The notes under the pieces: model-generated
Database searches by the model: none
What the model saw: the letters and a program-made list of their open reading frames with translations, nothing else
What the model was told of the DNA's origin: nothing
Source of the DNA: Gaiellasilicea sp963789355
GTDB lineage: Bacteria > Actinomycetota > Thermoleophilia > Gaiellales > Gaiellaceae
Assembly: GCA_963789355.1 (NCBI GenBank)
Contig: CAWBKK010000002.1
Span: 62,001 to 126,000, forward strand
Length of the DNA stretch: 64,000 nt
Direction: 5' to 3'
Position numbers and translations under genes: made by a program
Part shown: in pieces, positions 15,410 to 23,738 of the stretch
Layout of the letters: each line of letters opens with the position of its first letter
Numbering within the stretch: the stretch's first letter is position 1

Positions 15410-16025
15410 AGGACGCCCAGCACAGTATCGCGAAGACCGCGTCGTACAGACCGAGAAACATGAGGTAGCGGCCGGGCTCGGTGGAGACGCTCGCGCCGAC
15501 GCCCCCGACGACGAGGGGAATCGCGAGCGGAAGGAAGAGGAGCGGCAGGATCAGCTCGCGCGTTCGGCTCGCCGCCGCCATCGCGGCGAGCAGCGTCCCG
15601 ACCGCGCAGATGCCGATGTTCGCGAGCAGGACGCCGAGAACGGCCTCTGCCTGCAGCGGTGAGAAGAAGACCGCGAATGCGGGCAGCGCGACGAGCTCGA
15701 TCAGACCCAGGAAGACGAAGACCGCCGCGGACTTGCCGAGCCAGATCGCGCTTCGGTCGGACGGCGCGAGCACGAGCCCTTCCAGCGCTCCGCCCTCGCG
15801 CTCGGGCGCCCACGCGCGCGCCAGCCCGAGCAGCGCCGTGAAGACGAGCGCGACCCAGAGCAGGCCCTGCGCCGCCACCTCGTCGGCGCCCGTCGGCAGC
15901 GCGAAGTGGAAGACGACGAGCGTCGAGAGCACGAAGAGCAGCATCGCCGGCAACGTGTCCCGCGCCCGCAGCTCGAGCCGGAGATCCTTCCGCGCCAGCG
16001 CCGCGACGTCGGCGAGGTAGTTCAC
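15387..16025 (-). CDS. ccmB: haem exporter permease CcmB
   Basis: 212-residue membrane component of the CcmAB ABC complex. The N-terminal block ALARKDLRLELRARDTLPAM and the following region WVALVFTALLGLARAWAPER, as well as LPLLFLPLAIPLVVGGVGA, match CcmB. About six transmembrane helices. GTG 16025 overlaps the ccmA stop (GTGA). In system I it works with CcmA to free holo-CcmE in an ATP-dependent way. Confidence 0.92.
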   Translation of the reverse strand: MNYLADVAALARKDLRLELRARDTLPAMLLFVLSTLVVFHFALPTGADEVAAQGLLWVALVFTALLGLARAWAPEREGGALEGLVLAPSDRSAIWLGKSAAVFVFLGLIELVALPAFAVFFSPLQAEAVLGVLLANIGICAVGTLLAAMAAASRTRELILPLLFLPLAIPLVVGGVGASVSTEPGRYLMFLGLYDAVFAILCWASFEYVVSE

Positions 16026-16606
16026 GCGAGCGCCAGCCTCGCGGTCGCCAAACGGTCGACGCGCGCCGGCTCGTGCGTCGTCAGCAGCACAGTCGCCGTG
16101 CCCGCGAGCTCGGCGAGCTGGCCGTCGAGCAGCTCCGCGCCGTCGGCGTCGAGCGCGGTGAACGGCTCGTCGAGGACGAGCAGCTCCGGCTGGTGCAGGA
16201 GCGCCCGGCAGAGCGCGAGCCGCTGCGTCATCCCGCGCGAGTACGAGGCGACGCGCTCCGCGCGAACGTCCCAGAGGCCGTAGCGCTCGAGCAGCATCCC
16301 GATCCGCTCGCGCCGCTCGGGCACGCGGTAGAGCCGGCCGTAGAGGTCGAGGTTCTCGAGCGCGGTCAGGTCGCGGTAGAGCAGCGGCTCGTGACCGAGG
16401 AAGCCGAGTGCGCCACGGCCCGCATCGACATCGAGCTCACCGCCGGTCGGCGCCGCCAGCCCCGCGACGAGACGGAGCAACGTCGTCTTCCCGGAGCCGT
16501 TCGGCCCGGTGACGACGAGGAAGCCGCCCCGTTCGAGCTGGAGGTCGAGTGGCCGCAGCGCCCGGCGCGGTCCGTAGCGCTTCTCGAGCGCCCGCGCGCG
16601 GATCAC
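16022..16606 (-). CDS. ccmA: ABC transporter ATP-binding protein CcmA
   Basis: 194-residue ATPase that powers the CcmABCD complex. Walker A is GPNGSGKTT, the ABC signature is YSRGMTQRLALCRALL, Walker B is LLVLDEPFTALD, and the H-loop is LLTTHEP. The compact length equals that of other CcmA proteins. It starts at GTG 16606 in a GTGA overlap with the prenyltransferase gene. An open frame continues upstream but covers that neighbour. Confidence 0.93.
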   Translation of the reverse strand: MIRARALEKRYGPRRALRPLDLQLERGGFLVVTGPNGSGKTTLLRLVAGLAAPTGGELDVDAGRGALGFLGHEPLLYRDLTALENLDLYGRLYRVPERRERIGMLLERYGLWDVRAERVASYSRGMTQRLALCRALLHQPELLVLDEPFTALDADGAELLDGQLAELAGTATVLLTTHEPARVDRLATARLALA

Positions 16607-17466
16607 AAGAGCACGTCGGCGAGGACGAACCCGAGAAAGACGATGCTGATGACGCCGTTGACCGTGAAGAACGCGGCGTCGAGCCGGCGCAGGTCGCCCG
16701 GACGGACGAGCGAATGCTCGTACGCCAGCAACGCGGCCACGGCGCCGACGCCGAGCCAGTAGACGACGCCGAGGTCGAGTCCGAGCCCGGCGAGCACGAG
16801 CAGGGCCACGGTTCCGAGATGGAACAGCCGCGCCCCGGTGAAGACGCCGCGCTCGCCGAACCGGGTCGCCCAGGAGCGCAGCCCCTGCTCGCGGTCGTGC
16901 TCGAGGTCGAAGAGCGAGTAGAAGAGGTCGAACCCCGCGACCCAGAGCGCCACGGCGCCGCCGAGCGCCCATGCCGGCCACGGCAGCTCGCCGGTCACCG
17001 CGGCCCACGCGCCGACGGGCGCCAGCCCGAGCGAGGCGCCGAGCCACAGGTGGCAGAGCCAGGTGACGCGCTTCAGGTACGGGTAGACGACGAACAGGAG
17101 CACCGGCACCGGCCAGAGCCAGCGTACGAGCGGGTCGAGCTGGAAGACGGCGACGAGGAAGAGCGCAAGCGCCCCCGCGCACAGCCCGAGCACCTGGTTG
17201 CGGGACAGCGTCCCGGACGGAAGCTCCCGGCTCGCCGTGCGCGGGTTGCGCGCGTCGACCTCGGCGTCGATCAGGCGGTTCAGGCCCATCGCGAGCGTCC
17301 GGGCGCCGACCATCGCAACGGTGACCCAGAGCCAATCGGCGGCCGGCGGCGTCTCCCCGAGCGCGAGCAGCATCCCGACGTAGGCGAACGGCAATGCGAA
17401 GACGGTGTGCTCGAGCTTGACGAGCGACGCGAACCGGCGCGGCAGCGAGGCGGCGGCGGTCGTCAT
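16603..17466 (-). CDS. UbiA-family prenyltransferase (menaquinone/futalosine-type MqnP-like)
   Basis: 287-residue integral membrane enzyme attaching a polyprenyl chain to an aromatic ring. Both Asp-rich motifs are present: NRLIDAEVDARNPRTASREL and YSLFDLEHDREQG, which bind Mg-diphosphate. Around eight transmembrane helices follow. The sequence is closest in style to 4-hydroxybenzoate polyprenyltransferases, which in actinobacteria often serve menaquinone made by the futalosine route (MqnP); that assignment is inference. It sits between cytochrome maturation and molybdopterin genes in one operon, consistent with respiration. Confidence 0.85.
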   Translation of the reverse strand: MTTAAASLPRRFASLVKLEHTVFALPFAYVGMLLALGETPPAADWLWVTVAMVGARTLAMGLNRLIDAEVDARNPRTASRELPSGTLSRNQVLGLCAGALALFLVAVFQLDPLVRWLWPVPVLLFVVYPYLKRVTWLCHLWLGASLGLAPVGAWAAVTGELPWPAWALGGAVALWVAGFDLFYSLFDLEHDREQGLRSWATRFGERGVFTGARLFHLGTVALLVLAGLGLDLGVVYWLGVGAVAALLAYEHSLVRPGDLRRLDAAFFTVNGVISIVFLGFVLADVLL

Positions 17467-17942
17467 GTCTGCTTGTGCGCCGTCTCGGACTCGGCGAGCA
17501 GGCCGAGCGCGTGCGCGAGCGCCGGCTGCAGAACTGCGTAGCCGTCCCGGCAGCCACCCGGCGAGCCAGGGAGGTTGACGACGAGCGTGCGGGCATGCAC
17601 CCCGGCGACACCGCGCGAGAGCAGGGCGTGCGGGGTCCTCGCGAGCGAGTCGGCGCGAATCGCCTCCGCGATCCCGGGCGCCTCGCGATCGATCACGGAC
17701 CGCGTCGCCTCGGGCGTGACGTCTCGCGGTGCCACCCCGGTGCCACCGGTGGTCAGCACGACTGCGGCGCGCGCGGCGAGCTCGGTGATCGCGATCGAGA
17801 TCTCGCCCGCCTCGTCGGCCACGACGCGCCGCTCGACCTCGTACCCGTCGCCGGCGAGCAGGTCCGCGAGGACGTCGCCGCTCGTGTCCTCCCGGGTCCC
17901 GGCGACGACCCCGTCCGAAACGGTCAGCACCGCCGCCTTCAC
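17463..17942 (-). CDS. molybdopterin adenylyltransferase-type protein (MogA/MoaB)
   Basis: 159 residues from GTG 17942, which overlaps the moaC stop (GTGA). The molybdopterin-binding fold is marked by AAVLTVSDGVVAGTREDTSG, the VVLTTGGTGVAPRDVTPEAT signature and LVVNLPGSPGGCRDGY. It adenylates molybdopterin before Mo insertion by MoeA, which is encoded at 26289-27491. Distinguishing MogA from MoaB by eye is not safe. Confidence 0.9.
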   Translation of the reverse strand: MKAAVLTVSDGVVAGTREDTSGDVLADLLAGDGYEVERRVVADEAGEISIAITELAARAAVVLTTGGTGVAPRDVTPEATRSVIDREAPGIAEAIRADSLARTPHALLSRGVAGVHARTLVVNLPGSPGGCRDGYAVLQPALAHALGLLAESETAHKQT

Positions 17943-18385
17943 ACGATCGCCTTCGTCTTCTCGACGAGCGTGACCTCGGCGATCACCATCTCCTTGTCGA
18001 TCGCCTTCGCCATGTCGTAGACGGTGAGCGCGGCGACCGACGCTGCGGTCAATGCCTCCATCTCCACTCCGGTCTGCGCGGTCGTCTCGGCTGCGGCCGT
18101 GATCTCGACCCCGTCGCCGACGACCCTGAGCGTCACTTCCACGAGCGAGAGTGGCAGCGGGTGACAGAGCGGGATCAGGTCGCTCGTCCGCTTCGCCGCC
18201 ATGATCCCCGCGAGCTGGGCCGTCGTCAGCGCGTCGCCCTTCGGCAGGTCGCCGAGCCGACGAGCCGTTTCCGGCGCCATCCGCACCGAGGCGCGGGCGA
18301 CGGCGCGACGCCGGGAGAGCGGCTTGCCACCGACGTCGACCATGCGGACCGCACCGGAATCGTCCACGTGGGAGAGGTCGGTCAT
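17939..18385 (-). CDS. moaC: cyclic pyranopterin monophosphate synthase
   Basis: 148 residues. With MoaA it converts GTP to cyclic pyranopterin monophosphate. Characteristic blocks are the N-terminal LSHVDDSGAVRMVDVGGKP, the SDLIPLCHPLPLS loop, GVEMEALTAASVAALTVYDM and AIDKEMVI. Full length. ATG 18385 overlaps the otsA stop (ATGA). No moaA is visible in the window. Confidence 0.95.
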   Translation of the reverse strand: MTDLSHVDDSGAVRMVDVGGKPLSRRRAVARASVRMAPETARRLGDLPKGDALTTAQLAGIMAAKRTSDLIPLCHPLPLSLVEVTLRVVGDGVEITAAAETTAQTGVEMEALTAASVAALTVYDMAKAIDKEMVIAEVTLVEKTKAIV

Positions 18386-19788
18386 CGCCGCCGAATGCTA
18401 CTCGCCCGGTCGAGGTCGGCCAGCTGCGCCGCGATCCACTCCTCCAGGTCGTGCCGGCCGACGTGCGCTCTGATCGCCTGCTGCCGAGCGCGTCGCTCGT
18501 CCTCTCCGAGCGCAAGTGCGTCCTCGAGCGCGTCCGCAGTCGCGCCGACGTCGAGCGGGTCGACCGGCACCACCCAGTCGCCCAGCTCCTCGAAGGCGCC
18601 TGCGTTTACCGATAAGGCAACAGCACCCGCTCGCTCGTTCACGACCGGAGCCTCCTTCGCGACGAGATTGAGGCCGTCCATGACCGCGTTCACAAGCAGG
18701 ACGTCGAACTGCTTGTACGCCGCGATCGAGGCGGGGAAGTCGTCGGCGATCCGCAGCGTCAGTGCACCCGGGAAAGCGGCCTCGACGGCGGCCGCAGCCT
18801 CCTCGATCCTGGCCCGCTCCTCGACGTACTCGGGGATCGTCTGCCGGGAGGCGTCGAGCAGCGCGAGCATCCCGACGCGACCCCGCAGGTCGGGCCGGCG
18901 GTCGAGCAGCACTCTGAACGCCTCGAGGCCTCGCGGAACGTTCTTCGAAGGATCGGTCCGGTCGACCCGCAGGATCAACCGTTCGGGCCGCTCGGCCTCG
19001 AGCTCCCGCTCGCGCGCCAGCACCGGCTCGCTCCGTGCAAGTGCGGTGAACTCGTCCGGGACGATCGAGATCGGATGCGCGGTCACACGCTGCTCGTCGG
19101 GCTCGAGCCCGAGCCGGCGGCAGTTGTCGAGAAACGCCCGCCGCCAGCGCTGCGTGTGAAAGCCGGCGACGTCGCAGGCGAGCAGCCCCTCGTGAATGGC
19201 GCGGACGATTTGCTCCGGGAGCACCGACCACTCGTCGAGCACGACCCACGGGATGTGCGTGAAGTGGGACAGCGCCGCGTCCGGACGCCGCTCGCGGACG
19301 AGCGTCGGGGCGAGGTAGAGGTGGTAATCGTGGAAGAGCACCGCCGCTTCGGGCTTGCGCTCGAGCTCCTCCAGGACCGCATCCGCGAACGCGCGGTTGA
19401 CCGGCTCGTACCCCTCGCGCCAGGGGCCGAGCAGGTCGGCAGCCGGCTCGTGCTTCGCGTCCCAGAGCCCGTGCTGGACGAACCAGAGGGCCGGGTTGGC
19501 GACGACGTTGTAGTAGCGGTCGTAGGCCCGCGCGTCGTGGGCGACGAGCCGAAGCCGGAAGCGCGAGCCGTCATGCGCAGTCTCGTCGACCGTCCCCGCT
19601 GAGGCGACCGCGCGATCCTCGTCGGAGATCGCGCTCGCGATCCAGGTGACGTCGTGGTGGGAGACGAGCGGCCCCAGCGCGGTGACGAGCCCGCCGGCGC
19701 CTCGCTTCGCAACCCGCGCGCCGTCCTCGCGACCGTACGAGATCGGACCGCGGTTGGAAACGACGATCAACGTCCGCCGTTCGCGCAT
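18382..19788 (-). CDS. otsA: trehalose-6-phosphate synthase (GT20)
   Basis: 468 residues. It transfers glucose from a nucleotide sugar to glucose-6-phosphate to form trehalose-6-phosphate, a stress protectant and cell-envelope sugar source. GT20 blocks: VVSNRGPISY at the N-terminus, ALWFVQHGLWD, the VLFHDYHLYLAP motif, RVDRTDPSKNVPRGLEAF and NAVMDGLNLVAKEAP with the donor-binding acidic residue. No phosphatase (otsB) is adjacent. GT20 also contains glucosylglycerol-phosphate synthases, which cannot be excluded. It lies 12 bases after the anti-sigma-type gene. Confidence 0.85.
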   Translation of the reverse strand: MRERRTLIVVSNRGPISYGREDGARVAKRGAGGLVTALGPLVSHHDVTWIASAISDEDRAVASAGTVDETAHDGSRFRLRLVAHDARAYDRYYNVVANPALWFVQHGLWDAKHEPAADLLGPWREGYEPVNRAFADAVLEELERKPEAAVLFHDYHLYLAPTLVRERRPDAALSHFTHIPWVVLDEWSVLPEQIVRAIHEGLLACDVAGFHTQRWRRAFLDNCRRLGLEPDEQRVTAHPISIVPDEFTALARSEPVLARERELEAERPERLILRVDRTDPSKNVPRGLEAFRVLLDRRPDLRGRVGMLALLDASRQTIPEYVEERARIEEAAAAVEAAFPGALTLRIADDFPASIAAYKQFDVLLVNAVMDGLNLVAKEAPVVNERAGAVALSVNAGAFEELGDWVVPVDPLDVGATADALEDALALGEDERRARQQAIRAHVGRHDLEEWIAAQLADLDRASSIRRR

Positions 19789-19800
19789 CGGACGCGCAGA

Positions 19801-20247
19801 CTAGAGCAGTTTCACGAACCGAAGCCGCGAGCCCTTGCCACTCGGGCCGCCGCCGATCTCGACCTCGTCCGCGATCGAGCGGATGATCGCGATCCCGAGG
19901 CCGCCTTCGGTCAGCTCCTCGTCGCTCCCGTTCGGCTTCGCCTGATCGAGCTCGAAGCCGGTGCCATCGTCCGCCACCTCGACGATCAGGCGGTCGTCGC
20001 GCAGCTCGAAGCTGATGTCGACGTGACCCTCGCCGTGCTCGTAGGCGTGGCGAACGGAGTTGGAGCATGCCTCCGTGAGGGCGAGCTTCAGGTCGGCGAG
20101 CGTCTCCTCGGGGAAGGCGCGCACCCGCGAAAGACCCGCGAGGGCGAGCCTCGAGAGCGTGATGTACTCCGGCTTCGCCGGGATCGTCAGACGGACGGTC
20201 CGACCCAGGTCGGGTTCGCGCGCCGGCGTGATCGCGTACTCGCTCAT
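19801..20247 (-). CDS. anti-sigma regulatory factor-type histidine-kinase-like ATPase (RsbW/SpoIIAB family)
   Basis: 148 residues forming a single GHKL ATPase domain: N-box LTEACSNSVRHAYEHG, G1 box VADDGTGFEL and G2 box GGLGIAIIRSIADEV. There is no sensor or phospho-acceptor domain. Such proteins bind and phosphorylate anti-anti-sigma factors or hold sigma factors, linking stress to transcription. No partner gene is adjacent. As first gene of the operon followed by otsA it may connect stress control with trehalose production; that is inference. Confidence 0.82.
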   Translation of the reverse strand: MSEYAITPAREPDLGRTVRLTIPAKPEYITLSRLALAGLSRVRAFPEETLADLKLALTEACSNSVRHAYEHGEGHVDISFELRDDRLIVEVADDGTGFELDQAKPNGSDEELTEGGLGIAIIRSIADEVEIGGGPSGKGSRLRFVKLL

Positions 20248-20338
20248 TCGGCCCCAGTAACCTCTCTCCTCCTACCGAAAGCTTCCGAACCCTCGCAACT
20301 TCTACGATTCTTCCCGCGATCAGTCCGGCCTAAACCGG

Positions 20339-21544
20339 CTAGCGGATCGGATCGAGCGGGCGTTCGATCAGGCGCAGGCGCACCGTCTCCTGCTTGCCTT
20401 TGCCACGCCGGAGCACGGTGACGGCCACCGTCTGGCCGGGGAGCAGGCTGTCGGTGACGATCCGGGCGATGTCCGCCGCCCGCTCGACCTTCCGGCCGGC
20501 GAACGCGACGATCAGATCGCCGCCGAGGCTGATCGGAACCCCGTTGAAGACCTTCTCGTCGGATGAGCCGCGCAGTCCCGCCCGGGCCGCCGGAGCGTCC
20601 TTGCTGACCGTCTGGATCAGCGCGCCGCGCTGGGCCCCGAGTCCGTAGCGGCGCGAGAGGGCGGGAGTGACGTCCCGGGTCGTGACACCGACGTAGGCAT
20701 AGGCGACCTTGCCCGTCGCGATCAGCTGCTCCATCGAGCGACGCGCCGAGTTGATCGGGATCGCGAACCCCACCCCCTCCGCGTTCCCCGAGTCGGAGCG
20801 GATCTGGGCGTTGATCCCGATCACGCGGCCGCGTGCGTCGAGCAGCGGGCCGCCGGAGTTGCCGTGGTTGATCGGCGCATCGATCTGGATCGCGTCGGAG
20901 ACGTCGTAGACGGAGGTGAGCGACTCGATCGAGCGCTCCGTGGCGGAGACGACGCCGACGGCGAGCGAGCTCTCCTGTCCGAAGGGGCTCCCGATCGCCG
21001 CCACGGGCTCGCCGACGACGACGCGGCGCGAGTTGCCGAGCGGCACCGGCGCAACGGCGTGATCCTTCGGGTCGACCTTGACCACGCCCGTGTCGTTGAA
21101 GAGATCCCAGCCGATGATCGAGCCCGGGATCCGGTCGCCGTCGTGAAAGACGACGTAGACCCGTTCCGCACCCTTGACGGCGGCGCCCTCGGTGCCCGAA
21201 TTCGTGACGACGTGCGAGTTCGTCAGGATGTGTCCCTCCTTCGAGACGACGAACCCCGAGCCCTGCGCGCGCTGCCCGTTCGAGAAGAAGGAATAGATCG
21301 TGACGACGCCCTGGGAACGGTTGGCGTAGATCTGGGCCGGATTGAAGCCGTTGCCCAGCAGCGGCGCCGCCGCCGGCGTGGCGGCCCCGGTCTCCGCCGG
21401 CACCGTCGACACGACCACGGTGCGGACGCCGCTCTCCGCGCCCACCCAGCCGGCGAGGGAGCCGATTACGAGCACGGCCGCGGCCCCGAGGCAGGCTGCG
21501 ACGATCGAGACTGCTGCAAGGGCGCCGGCACGCATGCGGCTCAC
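20339..21544 (-). CDS. HtrA/DegP-family membrane-anchored serine protease with PDZ domain
   Basis: 401 residues: an N-terminal membrane anchor (about 8-33), a linker, a trypsin-like domain and a C-terminal PDZ domain (about 300-395). The catalytic triad is visible as His in ILTNSHVVTN, Asp in LFNDTGVVKV and Ser in INHGNSGGPLL. The PDZ domain contains GALIQTVSKDAPAARAGL and GDLIVAFAGRKV. It acts outside the membrane in protein quality control. It is encoded just downstream of a two-component pair on the same strand, a common arrangement for envelope-stress responses. Start GTG 21544; ATG 21535 is an alternative. Confidence 0.9.
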   Translation of the reverse strand: MSRMRAGALAAVSIVAACLGAAAVLVIGSLAGWVGAESGVRTVVVSTVPAETGAATPAAAPLLGNGFNPAQIYANRSQGVVTIYSFFSNGQRAQGSGFVVSKEGHILTNSHVVTNSGTEGAAVKGAERVYVVFHDGDRIPGSIIGWDLFNDTGVVKVDPKDHAVAPVPLGNSRRVVVGEPVAAIGSPFGQESSLAVGVVSATERSIESLTSVYDVSDAIQIDAPINHGNSGGPLLDARGRVIGINAQIRSDSGNAEGVGFAIPINSARRSMEQLIATGKVAYAYVGVTTRDVTPALSRRYGLGAQRGALIQTVSKDAPAARAGLRGSSDEKVFNGVPISLGGDLIVAFAGRKVERAADIARIVTDSLLPGQTVAVTVLRRGKGKQETVRLRLIERPLDPIR

Positions 21545-21557
21545 TGTACCGGCGGTA

Positions 21558-21583
21558 CCTCCGTTTTCACGTGGAAACGGAGG
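21558..21583. promoter_or_regulatory. 26-bp palindrome centred on CACGTG
   Basis: CCTCCGTTTT, CACGTG and GAAACGGAGG form a nearly perfect dyad (9 of 10 arm positions match). It spans the stop codon of the sensor kinase (TGA in 21569-21567) and lies 14 bases upstream of the htrA start. It may be an operator, an mRNA hairpin separating the two genes, or a ParB-site variant. The core resembles parS (GTTTCACGTGAAAC) but has one extra base on each side of CACGTG. Confidence 0.55.
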
Positions 21584-22982
21584 TGGCCGGCCGGGCCGCC
21601 ACCGACGTCGGCGCTGCGCCGAGCACGACCCTGACGCTCGTGCGCCCGGAGCGCGTGTCGAGGACGACCTCGCCGCCCATCATCTGCACGAGCTCCCGGG
21701 CGATCGCGAGCCCGAGTCCGCTGCCGGAGGCGAGCGTTCCGTCGGCACGGTAGAAGCGGTCGAAGACGTGGGCGACGTGCTCGGGAGCGATCCCGGGACC
21801 GTCGTCCTCGACTTCCAGGAGGGCGTGCTCGCGGTCGGCCCAGGCCCGGAGCGTCACCCGCGTCCCTGCCGGCGTGTGCGTGAGCGCGTTGTCGAGCAGC
21901 GCCCGGACCGCCTGGACGACGCGCAGCTCGTCGGCTCGAGCGACCGGATGTCCTTCGACGACGACCTCGACGGCGTGCCGCTTACGCTCTGCCAGGGCGG
22001 CGAACTCCGTCGCCACGACACGTGCGACCTCGCCGAGGTCGACCGGCTCGCGCTCGACGTGCATCCGGCCCGCGTCCAGGCGCGAGAGGTCGAGCAGATC
22101 GGTGGCGAGCTTGGCGAGCCGGTCGACCTGCTCGCGCATCGTCTCGAGGAACTCCTGTCGCGTCGCCTCGTCGACGTCCTCGTCGGCCATCAGCTCGAGA
22201 AAGCCGCCGAGCGAAAAGAGTGGCGTCCGCAGCTCGTGCGACGCATTGGCGATGAACTCGCTCCGAGCGCGGTCGAGCTGGCCGAGCCGCCCGCGCATGC
22301 GCTCGAACGCGCTTGCGAGGTCACCGAGCTCGTCGTCGCCCGCATCGACGACCGGCTCGTCGAAACGGCCGCCCGCGATCCGCTCGGCCGCCCGCTCCAG
22401 CCGCCGGATCCGCTTCGCGTGGAGCGACGCGGCCGCGTAGCCCGCGAGCACCGCGAAGAGGAGGCCGATCAGGCCGGCGAAGAGCAGCCGCCGCTCGACC
22501 AGGTTCAGGCTCGCGATCGGATCGGCGAGCGAGTCGCTGAGGAGGATGACGACGCCTTCGTTCTCGAGCGGCACCGCGACCTCGGCGAACCGGCGGTCTC
22601 CCCGCTCGACCGTGCCTCGCTCGACCACGCGCGTGCGCGTCGCCCGTAGCGCCACGGGGTCTCGCGCGACATCGAGCGAGAGGGAAGTGTTCGAGTCGCC
22701 GAAGACGAACGGCTGATTCTGGAGGATCGAGTAGATGACGACGCGCGCCTGGAAGAGCGAGGCCGCTCGCTCCGCCAACTCCTGCTCGCTCCCGATCTCG
22801 TTCTCGTAGCTGCGCGCGACCGTGCGCGCGTCCTCCTCGAGCTGGTCGAGCTTCGCGTTGACGAGCTCGGTCTCGAGCGAGGGGACGACGATCAGGTAGA
22901 CGACGCCGAGCGAGCCCGCGACGACGAGCAGGAGCGCCAGCGCGAGGCGGAGCCGGATCCCGCGCAGCCGGAGCCGGCGCAC
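21567..22982 (-). CDS. two-component sensor histidine kinase
   Basis: 471 residues. Two membrane helices (about 11-33 and 165-186) enclose an extracytoplasmic sensor of about 130 residues; a HAMP segment (KRIRRLERAAERIAGGRFDE) follows. The phospho-acceptor His is in SEFIANASHELRTPLFSLGG. The ATPase domain has the N box (VQAVRALLDNALTHTP), G1 (EDDGPGIAP), F box (VFDRFYRADG) and G2 (GSGLGLAIARELV). It phosphorylates the response regulator encoded six bases upstream. The start is GTG 22982. Confidence 0.92.
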   Translation of the reverse strand: MRRLRLRGIRLRLALALLLVVAGSLGVVYLIVVPSLETELVNAKLDQLEEDARTVARSYENEIGSEQELAERAASLFQARVVIYSILQNQPFVFGDSNTSLSLDVARDPVALRATRTRVVERGTVERGDRRFAEVAVPLENEGVVILLSDSLADPIASLNLVERRLLFAGLIGLLFAVLAGYAAASLHAKRIRRLERAAERIAGGRFDEPVVDAGDDELGDLASAFERMRGRLGQLDRARSEFIANASHELRTPLFSLGGFLELMADEDVDEATRQEFLETMREQVDRLAKLATDLLDLSRLDAGRMHVEREPVDLGEVARVVATEFAALAERKRHAVEVVVEGHPVARADELRVVQAVRALLDNALTHTPAGTRVTLRAWADREHALLEVEDDGPGIAPEHVAHVFDRFYRADGTLASGSGLGLAIARELVQMMGGEVVLDTRSGRTSVRVVLGAAPTSVAARPATSVST

Positions 22983-22988
22983 AGCCGC

Positions 22989-23690
22989 TCAGCGCTCCCG
23001 AAAGCGGTAGCCGACGCCCCGCACGGTCAGGATCAGCTTCGGCTCGTGCGGATCCTGCTCGATCTTCTCCCGGAGATGGCGGACGTGAACGTCGATCGTG
23101 CGCGGCTCGCGGTAGTCGGCGCCCCCGCGAAGGCGCTCGAGCAGCTGGCGGCGGGAGAAGACGCGTCCCGGCGCGGCCGCGAGGACGCGGAGGAGCTCGA
23201 ACTCGACGAACGTCAGCTGCGCTTCCTGGCCGCGCACCTCGACCGTCCGGCGCGGCACGTCGATCCTCAGCTCGCCGACCTCGATCACCTCGTCGTCGCG
23301 GTGCTCGCCGGGTCGCGGCGCCGCCGCCCGCCGCAGGAGTGCACGCACGCGGCTGCGAAACTCGCGGATCGAGAACGGCTTCGTGATGTAGTCGTCCGCG
23401 CCGAGCTCGAGCCCGAGCACCTTGTCGAGCTCGTCGTCGCGGGCGGTGAGCATGATGATCGGGACCGTGCTCTCGGCTCGCAGGCGCTTGCAGACCTCGA
23501 GCCCGTCCAGTTTCGGCAGCATCAGGTCGAGGACGACAAGGTCGACGTCCTCCTCCGCGAAGCGCACGAGTGCCTCCTCACCGTCGCGCGCGTGCACCAC
23601 CTTGAATCCGTCCCGCTCCAGCGGGTAGGTGAGGAGCTTCTGGACGGAGTCCTCGTCGTCGACGAGGAGGATCGTCGCGGTCTCGGCCAT
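22989..23690 (-). CDS. OmpR/PhoB-family response regulator
   Basis: 233 residues. The receiver domain has the acidic pair DD at residues 11-12, phospho-acceptor Asp55 in VVLDLMLPKLDG, the conserved Thr in IIMLTARDDE and Lys in DYITKPFS. The winged-helix output domain follows, with QLTFVEFELLRVLAAAPGRV and RTIDVHVRHLREKIEQDP. It is likely to control htrA and other envelope genes together with the kinase downstream, as in PhoP/MtrA-type systems. ATG 23690 faces the divergent M28-like gene at 23739. Confidence 0.93.
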   Translation of the reverse strand: MAETATILLVDDEDSVQKLLTYPLERDGFKVVHARDGEEALVRFAEEDVDLVVLDLMLPKLDGLEVCKRLRAESTVPIIMLTARDDELDKVLGLELGADDYITKPFSIREFRSRVRALLRRAAAPRPGEHRDDEVIEVGELRIDVPRRTVEVRGQEAQLTFVEFELLRVLAAAPGRVFSRRQLLERLRGGADYREPRTIDVHVRHLREKIEQDPHEPKLILTVRGVGYRFRER

Positions 23691-23738
23691 GACGGAAAGA
23701 TAGAGACGGCCGCGGCGTTACCTACACTGGCCGGTGCA

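Noticed and set aside
19811..19822. TTTCACGAACC as a parS half-site
   Set aside because: The second half does not match the parS consensus.
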